Assembly (NCBI GenBank): GCA_012271135.1
Contig: JAAXGZ010000104.1
Span: forward strand, 1 to 54,669
Source of the DNA: Caldilineales bacterium
GTDB taxonomy: Bacteria; Chloroflexota; Anaerolineae; Caldilineales; Caldilineaceae
DNA length: 54,669 nucleotides
Reading direction: 5' to 3'
Position numbers and translations under genes: made by a program
Notes under the pieces: generated by a model
Databases searched by the model: none
Told to the model about the DNA's origin: nothing
Seen by the model: only the letters and a program-made list of their open reading frames with translations
In this document: in pieces, positions 17,557 to 26,041 of the stretch
Layout of the letters: each line of letters begins with the position of its first letter
How positions within the stretch are numbered: position 1 is the stretch's first letter

Positions 17557-18914
17557 GACCGATTGCGTCCCGGTGGGTCCTGCGGCTGCTCCGGATGCTG
17601 GTGGCCCTACTGGCTTCCGTGTTCGTCTGGCTGATCATCATCAGTCAACAGGATCCGATGATCGTGCGCACCATCGCCAACGTGCCGGTGCCCTGCCCGA
17701 ACCTGCAGGACACCGACCTGCAGTGCGCCAGCGTCAATGCCACACTCACGGTCCGCGCGCGTTCACCGCAAAGCCACTGGGCCAACCTGCAACCTCCCTA
17801 TGTCCAGTACCTGGAGGTTCAACTACGACCCGCGGACGAGGAACACGAACTGACCAGCGGTGTTCCCCGCTTCCTCTGCGATGCCGCGTCCCTCGAATCG
17901 AGTCTCCAGGTCCTCTCGGTACGGGCGTCGTCTGCGCCGGCCGGCGCGGCCTGCACCGTGGACATCGCGCTGCAATCCTCGCCCGAAGTGTTGGCCGAGG
18001 CTCTGGCCCTGCAGGAACAAAGTTCGCTCCTCCCGGTGACCCTGGTCCGGGTGGGGGACCTGCCGGACGGCTATGTGCTGGAAGGGACGACGCTGAACAC
18101 CACCCACACGGTGATCACAGGACCACAGGAGGACCTGACGCGACTGGACAGTGCGGTAGCCTATCTGCCGTTCTACTCCACGGCCTTCACCACCAACGCG
18201 GGTTCGTTCGAATTGCCCTTGTCGGTGCAGGCTGTGGACAGCAACGGCAACGCGCTGACGGCGCTGACCGCCGATCCGGGCATCTTGTTGGCGACGGTGC
18301 GCTATTCGTCCCTGCCCAACACCCGACGCGTACGGGTGGTCCTGGAGCCGCCTGCGACCGTACCCAGCGGCTACAGTCTGGCGGAGGTGCGTCCCGATCC
18401 GGAATTCTTGCTGCTGCGCGGACCGCGGGACGTGTTGGATTCCGTGCCGGACCCGCTGCCGCTGCATCCGGCAGAACCCATCAAACCCGTCACGCGCACT
18501 ACCACGGTGGTCGCGTCCGTGGACGTGCCGGAGGGTGCGACCACCACCACGACGGAAGTCGCCTTCGTAATTGAAGTGGATCACGTCATCCTCGACAATA
18601 CGCAAAAGGCCCGGGCGGCCTGTCAAATGGAACACCCGGACCTGGTCTACGAATTCACGCCCCTGTTCATGCACCTGCGCGGTCCGTTTGAAGCCTTCGA
18701 ACAGTTGTACGCCATGGAAGCCGCGGGCGAATTTGCCTGGTTGGCCCTCTTCGACTGCCCGGCCGAACAGGGCACATGGGAACTTGTCCCGGTCCGGTTT
18801 GTCTTTGCGGATCCGGCCGTTGAGTCATCCAGCCTCATCACGCTGGTGAGCCACGATCCCGCCCAGGCGGAGGTCGTCGCGAGCCTGCAGTCCGCTCTGG
18901 TCCCGTCCTCCTGA
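17553..18914 (+). CDS. CdaR-like YbbR-domain protein
   Basis: The 453-residue protein has an N-terminal membrane anchor (VLRLLRMLVALLASVFVWLIII). About four YbbR-type beta domains follow, recognisable by their motifs LPDGYVLEGTTLNTTHTVITGP and VPSGYSLAEVRPDPEFLLLRGP. In Firmicutes CdaR binds CdaA and modulates c-di-AMP synthesis; here the same role is inferred from the adjacency. Translation appears to start at a TTG that overlaps the cdaA stop (TTGA), so the two are coupled. No better start is available in the frame. Confidence 0.82.
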   Translation: MRPIASRWVLRLLRMLVALLASVFVWLIIISQQDPMIVRTIANVPVPCPNLQDTDLQCASVNATLTVRARSPQSHWANLQPPYVQYLEVQLRPADEEHELTSGVPRFLCDAASLESSLQVLSVRASSAPAGAACTVDIALQSSPEVLAEALALQEQSSLLPVTLVRVGDLPDGYVLEGTTLNTTHTVITGPQEDLTRLDSAVAYLPFYSTAFTTNAGSFELPLSVQAVDSNGNALTALTADPGILLATVRYSSLPNTRRVRVVLEPPATVPSGYSLAEVRPDPEFLLLRGPRDVLDSVPDPLPLHPAEPIKPVTRTTTVVASVDVPEGATTTTTEVAFVIEVDHVILDNTQKARAACQMEHPDLVYEFTPLFMHLRGPFEAFEQLYAMEAAGEFAWLALFDCPAEQGTWELVPVRFVFADPAVESSSLITLVSHDPAQAEVVASLQSALVPSS

Positions 18915-18935
18915 ATCCCCGGGACCATCTGCAGC

Positions 18936-20288
18936 ATGTCGCCCGCACTCGTAGCCCTAGTGGGCCGCCCCAACGTAGGCAAGTCCACTCTGTTCAATCG
19001 ACTGACCGGTGTCCGCACGGCGATTGTGGAGGATCTGCCGGGAACCACCCGCGACCGTCTGTACGGCACAGCGGAATGGCAAGGACAGCGGTTCGCACTG
19101 GTTGATACAGGAGGCCTGCGCTTCCGCGATCCCGGTGCATCCACGGCCCGTTCGCGTTCCGCCAACTCGTCCGAGGAATTCTCCCTGTCGATCCTGGAAC
19201 AGGCCACCGTGGCCCTGGACGAGGCGGATGCCGTCATCCTGCTCACCGATGTCAAGGACGGGGTGGTGGCCGAGGACATGGATGTGGCCGAGTTTCTGCG
19301 CCAGCACGACAAGCCGGTGGTGTTGGCGGTCAACAAGGCCGAGACCGATGCCCGCGTTCTGGATGCTGCCGAGTTCTGGCAGCTGGGCTTGGGCGAACCG
19401 ATGGCCATCTCCGCCCTGCACGGCGACGGCGTGGCGGAACTTCTAGACAGCCTGCTGTTCAACCTGGCCGGCACACCGGCTGAGGACGAGGAGGACGATT
19501 CGGTCCGAATTGCCCTGGTGGGGCGGCCGAATGTCGGCAAGAGCAGCCTGCTCAACGCCCTGATTGGCGAAGAACGAGCCATCACCAGCGAGGTGCCGGG
19601 CACCACGCGCGACCCTGTCGACTCCCGCCTCACTTGGCATGGTCGGGACGTGACTCTGGTCGACACCGCCGGGATTCGTCGACGAGGCCGAATCGAACGC
19701 GGCATTGAACAATACAGCGTGCTGCGCAGCGCCAAGGCCATCGACCGGGCCGATGTCGCCCTGCTGTTGCTGGACACCACCGAGGGGGTTACGGCACAGG
19801 ATGCGCACGTAGCCGGCATGATCGAGGAATGCAAAACCGGGGTGGTTCTGCTTGCCAACAAGTGGGATGCGGTGGCCAAGGACGAGCACACCATCCTGGA
19901 ATACGAGAAGAAGATCCGATCGGAACTGCAGTTTCTGCCCTACGCGCCACTGCTCTTCATATCGGCCCTGGACCGGCAGCGGCTGCATCGCATCCTGCCC
20001 ACGGCCCTGGAGGTGCACACGGCAAGGACGCAAAGGATTGGCACCGGCTCCTTCAACCAGCTGATCCAGCAGGCATACTTCCAGGGTGCCACGCCGTCGC
20101 GCAACGGCCAGCCACTCAGGATCTACTATGGCACCCAAGTGGCCGTGGCACCACCGACGTTCGTTCTCTTCGTGAACAACAGCAAACTGGTGCACTTTAC
20201 CTATGCGCGCTACATCGAGAACGCGATCCGCGAGCAGCACCCCTTCATTGGCACGCCGATCCGCGTCGAATTCCGCACACGTTCCTGA
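18936..20288 (+). CDS. der: ribosome biogenesis GTPase Der (EngA)
   Basis: Der is an essential GTPase for maturation of the large ribosomal subunit. The 450-residue protein has the diagnostic tandem G domains. The first shows GRPNVGKST near residue 10, DTGG and NKAE. The second shows GRPNVGKSS near 194, PGTTRDPVDS, DTAGIRRRG and NKWD. A C-terminal KH-like domain follows. The acidic linker between the G domains (TPAEDEEDD) is typical. It begins 21 bases after cdaR and is probably in the same operon. Confidence 0.95.
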   Translation: MSPALVALVGRPNVGKSTLFNRLTGVRTAIVEDLPGTTRDRLYGTAEWQGQRFALVDTGGLRFRDPGASTARSRSANSSEEFSLSILEQATVALDEADAVILLTDVKDGVVAEDMDVAEFLRQHDKPVVLAVNKAETDARVLDAAEFWQLGLGEPMAISALHGDGVAELLDSLLFNLAGTPAEDEEDDSVRIALVGRPNVGKSSLLNALIGEERAITSEVPGTTRDPVDSRLTWHGRDVTLVDTAGIRRRGRIERGIEQYSVLRSAKAIDRADVALLLLDTTEGVTAQDAHVAGMIEECKTGVVLLANKWDAVAKDEHTILEYEKKIRSELQFLPYAPLLFISALDRQRLHRILPTALEVHTARTQRIGTGSFNQLIQQAYFQGATPSRNGQPLRIYYGTQVAVAPPTFVLFVNNSKLVHFTYARYIENAIREQHPFIGTPIRVEFRTRS

Positions 20289-20308
20289 ACCGTGATCTCC
20301 AAGTTGCC

Positions 20309-21259
20309 GTGAAGACACTCCTTGAACGATGGCGGGTTCGCCGCTCCGAACTGCTGCTCGGGATTCTGGTCCTGGGTTGCTTCGGTTACGGTGGACACCT
20401 GGGATGGGGATACTTCTCCCATGCCGTGTACGGACCGCCGCCCTTCGACGGCGATAGAGCCTTGGAACACGTGCAGGCCCAGGTCGACCTGGGGCCGCGC
20501 CCGACGGGCTCCCTGGCCAACCGCCGCACCAGGGTCTTGATCAGGCAGCACCTGGAAGCCCTGGACTGGCAGGTATACGCCCACCCATTTGCATTGCCAA
20601 ACGGTGATCGCGGCGAAAACCTGCTCGCCTGGAAAGGCTCCGGACCCGATCTGCTGCTGGGTGCCCACTTCGATACCCGCTTGTTTGCGGATGAAGATCC
20701 GGATCCGGACCTCAGGACGCGCCCGGTAGTCGGGGCCAATGACGGAGCATCGGGCGTGGCGGTGCTGATGGAACTGGCGCGGGCCCTGGAGACCGAAAAG
20801 ACGGGCCACCGGATTTGCCTGGCCTTCTTTGACGCCGAGGACAACGGCAACATCCCCGGCTGGCACTGGATCCTGGGATCCGCGGCGTTCGCGGCGGACC
20901 TCGATCTGTTGCCGGCCTGCAATGACCCTACGGCGGTTGTCATTGTGGACATGGTTGGAGACAGCCGACAGGAACTGCCCCTTGAGCGCACCAGTACCCC
21001 GGAACTGCAGGCCGCCATTTGGCAACAGGCGGCCAACCTGGGCCTGGACGACTGGTTCCAGCCGGTACAGGGCTACTCCATCCTCGATGACCATCATCCA
21101 TTCCTGAATGCCGGGATTCCGGCGGTGGACATCATCGACTTCGACTACCCGTGGTGGCATACCGTCGGCGACACGATGGACAAGGTCAGCGCGGACAGTC
21201 TCTGGCGCGTCGGCACCGTCCTGGAAACCTGGCTGGAGGCAGGCGCCGCATGGCGGTGA
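20309..21259 (+). CDS. membrane-anchored M28-family zinc peptidase / glutaminyl cyclase-like protein
   Basis: The 316-residue product starts at GTG 20309, with a basic N-terminus and one transmembrane segment (LLLGILVLGCFGYGGHLGW). The rest is an M28-type aminopeptidase/glutaminyl-cyclotransferase fold. Likely zinc and catalytic residues are visible in LLGAHFDTR, VGANDGASGV, FFDAEDNG, VIVDMVGD and YPWWHTVGDTMD. The substrate is unknown; both aminopeptidase and glutaminyl cyclase activities occur in this family. It starts 20 bases after der. The signal anchor places the catalytic domain outside the cytoplasm. Confidence 0.78.
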   Translation: MKTLLERWRVRRSELLLGILVLGCFGYGGHLGWGYFSHAVYGPPPFDGDRALEHVQAQVDLGPRPTGSLANRRTRVLIRQHLEALDWQVYAHPFALPNGDRGENLLAWKGSGPDLLLGAHFDTRLFADEDPDPDLRTRPVVGANDGASGVAVLMELARALETEKTGHRICLAFFDAEDNGNIPGWHWILGSAAFAADLDLLPACNDPTAVVIVDMVGDSRQELPLERTSTPELQAAIWQQAANLGLDDWFQPVQGYSILDDHHPFLNAGIPAVDIIDFDYPWWHTVGDTMDKVSADSLWRVGTVLETWLEAGAAWR

Positions 21260-21362
21260 CAATGTGGCTTTCCGGCGTGGCTGTCCTGTGACCACCAAGG
21301 CCGTGACATCCTTGAGGCCTTGCCGAATCTTCCGACCGACGGCACCCACCTAACCTATACTG

Positions 21363-21380
21363 ACTCGCCAACCGGCGAGT
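21363..21380 (+). promoter_or_regulatory. stem-loop in the lgt leader
   Basis: ACTCGCC and GGCGAGT form a 7-bp stem around an AACC loop, directly after a TATACT hexamer at 21356-21361. It may mark the end of the upstream transcript or the 5' end of an lgt transcript. There is no T-tract. Confidence 0.3.
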
Positions 21381-21448
21381 GTTGGCCTGCGATGTTACAG
21401 CCAATCCGGTCTCTCGTCCTCTCAATCTCCCTTTAGGATCCCCGTCCC

Positions 21449-22369
21449 ATGAATCCCATTCTGCTGGAAGTCGGCAATTTTTCCCTGCACTGGTACGGAT
21501 TGCTGATTGTCGGGGGCGCCACGCTGAGCGCGTTTTCAAGCACCCTGTGGGCCAAGCGTTCAGGCGGGGATCCGGACCACATCTGGAATCTACTGGCCTG
21601 GTGCCTGATCGCCGGCATCCTGGGCGCACGGGTCTACCACGTGCTCAGTTCGCCGGCGGACGGCGGCGGCTGGTCCCACTACCGCGAAAATCCGATGGAC
21701 ATCATCAACTTCTGGTCCGGGGGATTCAGGGGGTTGGGCATCTACGGCGGACTGATTGGCGGAGTTCTGGCCGTCATCGTCTATGCCTGGATCTCGAAAA
21801 TCAACGTGCTGCAGTACCTGGACTACATTGCAGTCAACGTCCCGCTGGCCCAAGCCGTCGGCCGTTTCGGGAACTTCGTCAACCAGGAGTTGTACGGCCC
21901 GGCCACAGACCTGCCCTGGGCTTTCCACATCAATCCGGACTACCCCTGTCAGGTGCCGGAGGGCGCCTTGGGGGTGTGCTCCGATCCAAACATTACACAG
22001 CAGGCCATCGACTGGTACGCCACGAACGGATTCCATCCCACCTTCTTCTACGAGATGCTTTGGAACCTGATGGCGGTGCTTGTCATCAACCTGCTGTTCC
22101 TGCGCTTCGGCCAGCGACTGCGCTTCGGAGACGGGGTCCTGATGCTGTTCTTCTTCTACCCGGTGGGCCGCTTCCTGGTCGAGTTCCTGCGTCCCGACGC
22201 CTGGATGATTGGCAGTTCACTGGCAGCCGCCCAATGGTTCGCACTGATTTCGGTGGTGGTCACGGTAGCCGCCTTCCTGTACCGGCATGTGGACTGGCCC
22301 GGATATCCCGAAGCCAAGGACTCGTGGGTCGGCATGAGCGATCCGAAGGCGGTAGCTGCCTCCTCATAG
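21449..22369 (+). CDS. lgt: prolipoprotein diacylglyceryl transferase
   Basis: Lgt attaches a diacylglyceryl group to the lipobox cysteine of prelipoproteins at the membrane. The 306-residue protein has about seven hydrophobic helices. It shows the family signature GRFGNFVNQELYG near residue 140, the N-terminal SLHWYGLLIV segment, GGFRGLGIYGG, and HPTFFYEMLWNL. An insertion between helices (INPDYPCQVPEGALGVCSDP) is a little long. ATG 21449 lies 189 bases after the peptidase gene. Candidate clients in this window are the esterase-like lipoprotein and the ABC binding protein, which both carry lipoboxes. Confidence 0.94.
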   Translation: MNPILLEVGNFSLHWYGLLIVGGATLSAFSSTLWAKRSGGDPDHIWNLLAWCLIAGILGARVYHVLSSPADGGGWSHYRENPMDIINFWSGGFRGLGIYGGLIGGVLAVIVYAWISKINVLQYLDYIAVNVPLAQAVGRFGNFVNQELYGPATDLPWAFHINPDYPCQVPEGALGVCSDPNITQQAIDWYATNGFHPTFFYEMLWNLMAVLVINLLFLRFGQRLRFGDGVLMLFFFYPVGRFLVEFLRPDAWMIGSSLAAAQWFALISVVVTVAAFLYRHVDWPGYPEAKDSWVGMSDPKAVAASS

Positions 22370-22456
22370 GGCGGCAATTCCCGGCCCGGCCGATCCCTGG
22401 CGCGCGGATTTCGGTCGGCATCGTTCGAGCGGCGGCGGACACGAAGTCCTTGTCGT

Positions 22457-22744
22457 TCAGGCAATCAGTTCGACGTGGCTGTCCAACACCTCGACATCCA
22501 GCCGGGCATCCAGAATCCAGTTGAGAACAGCCTGCAATTGGCTGTGGACATGGCTGTCGTTGGTGCTTACGATCACCACGGAGATCTCCGCACGAGTCAG
22601 CACATCCTGGGCATCCGATTCGCAGACCGAGGCGTTGAACTTGGTTCGGATGCGGCGGATGGCGGGAGCGATGCGACTGCGCTTCTCCTTGAGGGAGGCG
22701 GCACCCTCCAGATAGAGCTCGAGCGTCAGCAATCCAACCGACAC
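22457..22744 (-). CDS. DUF503 family protein
   Basis: This is a 95-residue protein of the DUF503 (YlxP-like) family. It opens VGLLTLELYLEGAASLKEKR and continues RIRTKFNASVCESDAQD, both diagnostic. Family members are often near ribosome-binding factor genes, but their function is not established. A GTG at 22744 is chosen because the family begins with MxVGLLTLEL, and a GAGGA ribosome site precedes it. The frame stays open upstream, where it only overlaps the lipoate ligase gene. It is convergent with lgt. Confidence 0.85.
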   Translation of the reverse strand: MSVGLLTLELYLEGAASLKEKRSRIAPAIRRIRTKFNASVCESDAQDVLTRAEISVVIVSTNDSHVHSQLQAVLNWILDARLDVEVLDSHVELIA

Positions 22745-22826
22745 AATGTCCTCGTCATCTGTTTCGCGTCCGTCGCCAAAGCGATGCAATTCACTCGAAG
22801 GGTGCGGCAGAAGCTCGACGTACAAC

Positions 22827-23660
22827 TCACCGCAGATTGAGCCAGGCGCCGGCCGCATAACGAACCCTCGCCAGCCGGGCCGCCGCCTCCAGTTCCGCCG
22901 GCCGGCTGCCGTCTTCGATCCAGTCCACCTGAGCATGATTGCCGAACCCACAGGCAAACGCGCGCGCCAGGGGTTGCCAGTCCGGCAATTCGCCTTCGAC
23001 GCCCGGCATGTCCATTGCACGTGCCAAGGTAGTTGCCGTTGCCCTCAGGTTGTCGCGCAGCCGCTCCCGGCCACCGGTGTCCAGGCACAACACTTCGGCC
23101 AAGGCAGCCGGATCCCCATCCAATGGCAGGCTGCCATGCTGCAGAACGTAACCGTGTCGCCGGCACTGGGCACTGCCCACCAGCTTGCGGCCCGCGACGG
23201 CAAGTTCCCACGAACTGACCTGTTCGAGACAGGCAGCCGAAGCAGCCGCCATCCTGCGCGCACGGGCCTTCAACGGATCCGCGTTGACACCCAGAGCCGC
23301 GAGGGCGGCCCGCAAGGATCCGGCCAGGGCGCGGTAGGAATCCAGGATGCCCAGTTGTGCGACGGGGTGTGCCAGAGGCAGCAGGAGCGCGTAAGTAAGT
23401 TCGTTTCCGTGCAGGAGCGCCCGGCCGCCGCTGAGCCGACGCACCCAGTCCAAGCCCCTAACGTCCAGTCGTTCCAAGTCCAGGTCGGCGACGGACTGAA
23501 ACCGGCCGATGCTGACCGCGGCCGGAGACCACCGATACAGGCGCAGGGTCGGCGGTGCACAACCGGATGCCACGGATTCGGCCAAGGCTTCGTCCATTGC
23601 CATGTTGACGCTGGCCCGCCGCGGCTGCGGCTCAATGATCAAGCGCCAGGTTTCAGCCAC
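22827..23660 (-). CDS. lipoate-protein ligase / octanoyltransferase family protein
   Basis: The 277-residue product belongs to the biotin/lipoate A/B ligase family, which attaches lipoate or octanoate to lysine in E2 and GcvH proteins. The signature stretches are NMAMDEALAE, RLSGGRALLHGNELTYAL and the lysine-containing AVAGRKLVGSAQ. A GTG at 23660 gives the usual start MAETWRL; the frame is open further upstream, without family similarity. Its presence fits the lipoyl-dependent E2 encoded at 36.3-37.6 kb, which is a plausible client. Whether it is LplA-, LipM- or LipL-like cannot be decided by eye. Confidence 0.85.
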   Translation of the reverse strand: MAETWRLIIEPQPRRASVNMAMDEALAESVASGCAPPTLRLYRWSPAAVSIGRFQSVADLDLERLDVRGLDWVRRLSGGRALLHGNELTYALLLPLAHPVAQLGILDSYRALAGSLRAALAALGVNADPLKARARRMAAASAACLEQVSSWELAVAGRKLVGSAQCRRHGYVLQHGSLPLDGDPAALAEVLCLDTGGRERLRDNLRATATTLARAMDMPGVEGELPDWQPLARAFACGFGNHAQVDWIEDGSRPAELEAAARLARVRYAAGAWLNLR

Positions 23661-23764
23661 GGACAACCTGCACCCGACAAATCCGAACCCGCCGCCGATG
23701 CCACCGAACGGGGCCATCCAGAAACATCCCCCGACATGCCACGGTACGCGTCCACAAGCGCGCC

Positions 23765-24727
23765 CTAGACCAAACTCGCTTGGCGCATGGCCGCCACAAC
23801 GGCAGGCCGGTCTCCGGCCATTACCATCTGTCCTGGTGCGAGTTGCCGGGAACGGACAACCACCAGCGACGACCATGTGTGGTCTACCGACACCGAACTG
23901 ACAGAGGTGACCTCCCCCAACGGCCGCCCCTCCAATTTGACAGGATCCCCCGCGGACAGTGGCTGATCGGACTCCAGCAGCACCAGCGCCCGGGCCACGC
24001 GATCGTAGTTGACCTGCCGTGCGATCACCTCCTGCCCGGGATAGCATCCCTTGTTGTCCGAGCAGATTGTGTCCAAGCCTACTTCCAGGGGGTTGAAAGC
24101 CTCCGTGTACTCGTACCCGTAGCCACCCCGCACGGACCGGATGCGCAAATGGTCGTATTCGTCCAAATCGGACCATAGCGTACCGTGGCCCTGTTGCACG
24201 CCCCGGCGGACACCATCCGTCTCGGCCGTGGGGATCAACAGTCCAAATCCGGGAAGTTCGAGCAGGTTCTCGTACAGGCACAACCGAGCGCCGGAACGGA
24301 CGACCATGGCCGGCTCCGACGCGGCAAACTCCAACAACTCCACGACCGCGGACGCCCCGTGGCCCACCAGGTACAGGAAGTCCCATTGGTCACTCACATC
24401 CTCCACAGTGACCTGATCCATGAAGAAAATGTTGCCCTGCAACACGCTGCCCAAAGCCTCCGATCCGTGTGGCGGTGCGATCAGCCAATATCCTTCATCA
24501 TCCCGAATCACGCTGAACACAGCCTGGATACGTCCTGTGCCGGTCAGGAGAGCCGTTGGCCGATGTCCCCCAACCGGCAGGCGCATGTCGTTGGTCGTCA
24601 TGCGCTGCAGAAAGTCCTCACTGTCATCGCCGCTCATCCACAGGACCCTCGGTCCGCGATCCGGCAGCAAGCAGGCTCCTTGTGGCACGTGTTCCCGGCC
24701 GATTTCGAGTCCTCCGGTATGGGTCAT
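23765..24727 (-). CDS. YgfZ/GcvT-like folate-binding protein
   Basis: The 320-residue protein is related to the T-protein of glycine cleavage. It carries the YgfZ signature KGCYPGQEVIARQ near residue 235, whose cysteine is needed in iron-sulfur cluster assembly or repair. Other typical pieces are RVLWMSGDDSEDFLQRMTTND near the N-terminus and FNPLEVGLD before the signature. ATG 24727 has a GGAG ribosome site nine bases upstream and is preferred over an ATG eight codons earlier. It precedes the lipoate ligase gene on the same strand, with a gap of about 100 bases. Confidence 0.88.
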   Translation of the reverse strand: MTHTGGLEIGREHVPQGACLLPDRGPRVLWMSGDDSEDFLQRMTTNDMRLPVGGHRPTALLTGTGRIQAVFSVIRDDEGYWLIAPPHGSEALGSVLQGNIFFMDQVTVEDVSDQWDFLYLVGHGASAVVELLEFAASEPAMVVRSGARLCLYENLLELPGFGLLIPTAETDGVRRGVQQGHGTLWSDLDEYDHLRIRSVRGGYGYEYTEAFNPLEVGLDTICSDNKGCYPGQEVIARQVNYDRVARALVLLESDQPLSAGDPVKLEGRPLGEVTSVSSVSVDHTWSSLVVVRSRQLAPGQMVMAGDRPAVVAAMRQASLV

Positions 24728-24854
24728 GGTTACTGCTCCGAATGCATGCAAGTCAACGGCAGTCCTGCAGGGAATGGGTTTGAGTTTACTCTTCTTCCTG
24801 GGGATTGCAGGTTGTTATTCCAGGCGGCGAAGCAGGTCCCCTCCCTGACACGAT

Positions 24855-25754
24855 TCATGATTTCGTTGGGTGCCACACCCGTACCGTGCCGTCATCACCG
24901 CCACTGGCCAGGGTCTGCCCGTTCGGGTTGAACGCCACGCTGTTGACCACGCGCTGGCCCTTCAGGATGTGGCGGAGGGTACCCGCGGCCACATCCCACA
25001 GACGGATAGTGTCGTCCCAACCACCACTGGCCAGAATCAGCCCATCCGGACTGAAACTCACACTCGCGACCACATCCGCATGGCCCTCCAGAATGCGGAG
25101 GAGGGTCCCTGTGGCCGCGTCCCACAGGCGGATCGCGCAGTCCTTGCCGCCACTGGCCAGGATCCGTCCATCCGGACTGAACGCTACGCCGAGAACCTCA
25201 TCCGTATGACCCGGCAGGATGTGGCGAAGCTCCCCTATGGCCGCGTCCCACACGCGGACTATGTTGTCCCACCCGCCGCTGGCGAGGATTTGCCCATCCG
25301 GACTGAACGCCACGCTGAAGACTCCATCCGCGTGGCCCAAGGCGCAGCGGAAGGTACCCGTAGCGGCATCCCACAGGCGGACGGTGTCGTCCCATCCACT
25401 GCTAGCCAGAATCCGACCGTCCGGCTCGAAGGCCACACTGAGGACGTAATCCGTGTGGCCTTTCAGGACGTGCCGGAGGGTACCCGCGTCCGCATCCCAC
25501 AGGCGAACAGTGTTGTCCCCGCCACCGCTGGCGAGGAGCCTCCCGTCCGGACTGAACGCCACACTGTGGACCCCATCCTTGTGGCCTTTCAAGGCATACC
25601 GATGAATGCCCGTGGCCACATCCCACAAATGAACAGTGTCGTCATCACTGCCACCAGCCAGAGTTCGCCCATCCGGACTGAACCCCACACTGTCGAAACG
25701 CATTCTGAATTGGGTCGTGGTATTGGTGGGCGGGATGAGTGTGGTCTGCATCAT
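24855..25754 (-). CDS. seven-bladed WD40 repeat protein
   Basis: The product (about 299 residues) is made of seven WD40 repeats of about 42 residues, each with the core SVAFSPDGRxLASGG and ending in TVRLWDAATG. Seven blades make one closed beta-propeller, so this is a protein-interaction scaffold with no other domain. The repeats are very alike at the DNA level, giving about 126-base tandem periodicity. The start is uncertain: ATG at 25754 or 25751, while the frame remains open to 25835. No signal peptide is present. In this phylum such repeats often follow a kinase or AAA domain. None is seen upstream, so N-terminal loss is possible. Confidence 0.75.
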   Translation of the reverse strand: MMQTTLIPPTNTTTQFRMRFDSVGFSPDGRTLAGGSDDDTVHLWDVATGIHRYALKGHKDGVHSVAFSPDGRLLASGGGDNTVRLWDADAGTLRHVLKGHTDYVLSVAFEPDGRILASSGWDDTVRLWDAATGTFRCALGHADGVFSVAFSPDGQILASGGWDNIVRVWDAAIGELRHILPGHTDEVLGVAFSPDGRILASGGKDCAIRLWDAATGTLLRILEGHADVVASVSFSPDGLILASGGWDDTIRLWDVAAGTLRHILKGQRVVNSVAFNPNGQTLASGGDDGTVRVWHPTKS

Positions 25755-26041
25755 GGTCAGATGAATCCGCTTGGAACAGCCCGTTTTCGACACCTTTGCG
25801 GAGATTGACCAACACCTTGCAGCCTGTACAGGCACCAGACATCGTCGCCAAGTGTAAACAGGCCGACTGGCAATACTTGCTCAAGGTCGTTCTCTATCCG
25901 TGACCGGTATCGCGGCCCTGCAAACCTTCCTCTACCGGACTGCCGCTTTGTCGGCCATGGAATCGTGCCTTGTAACCAACGACCAGGCACAACCAAGGCA
26001 ATCGAACGTTGCAGCGCGGGAAACCGGAACCGGTGCGTCGC

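Noticed and set aside
21356..21361. TATACT as a standard sigma-70 promoter of lgt
   Set aside because: No -35 is found at 15-19 bases and there is no TGn extension; kept only as context for the stem-loop.
24855..25754. 126-base periodic repeats as a possible CRISPR or satellite array
   Set aside because: The period is 42 codons and the repeats translate to WD40 blades; there are no unique spacers.
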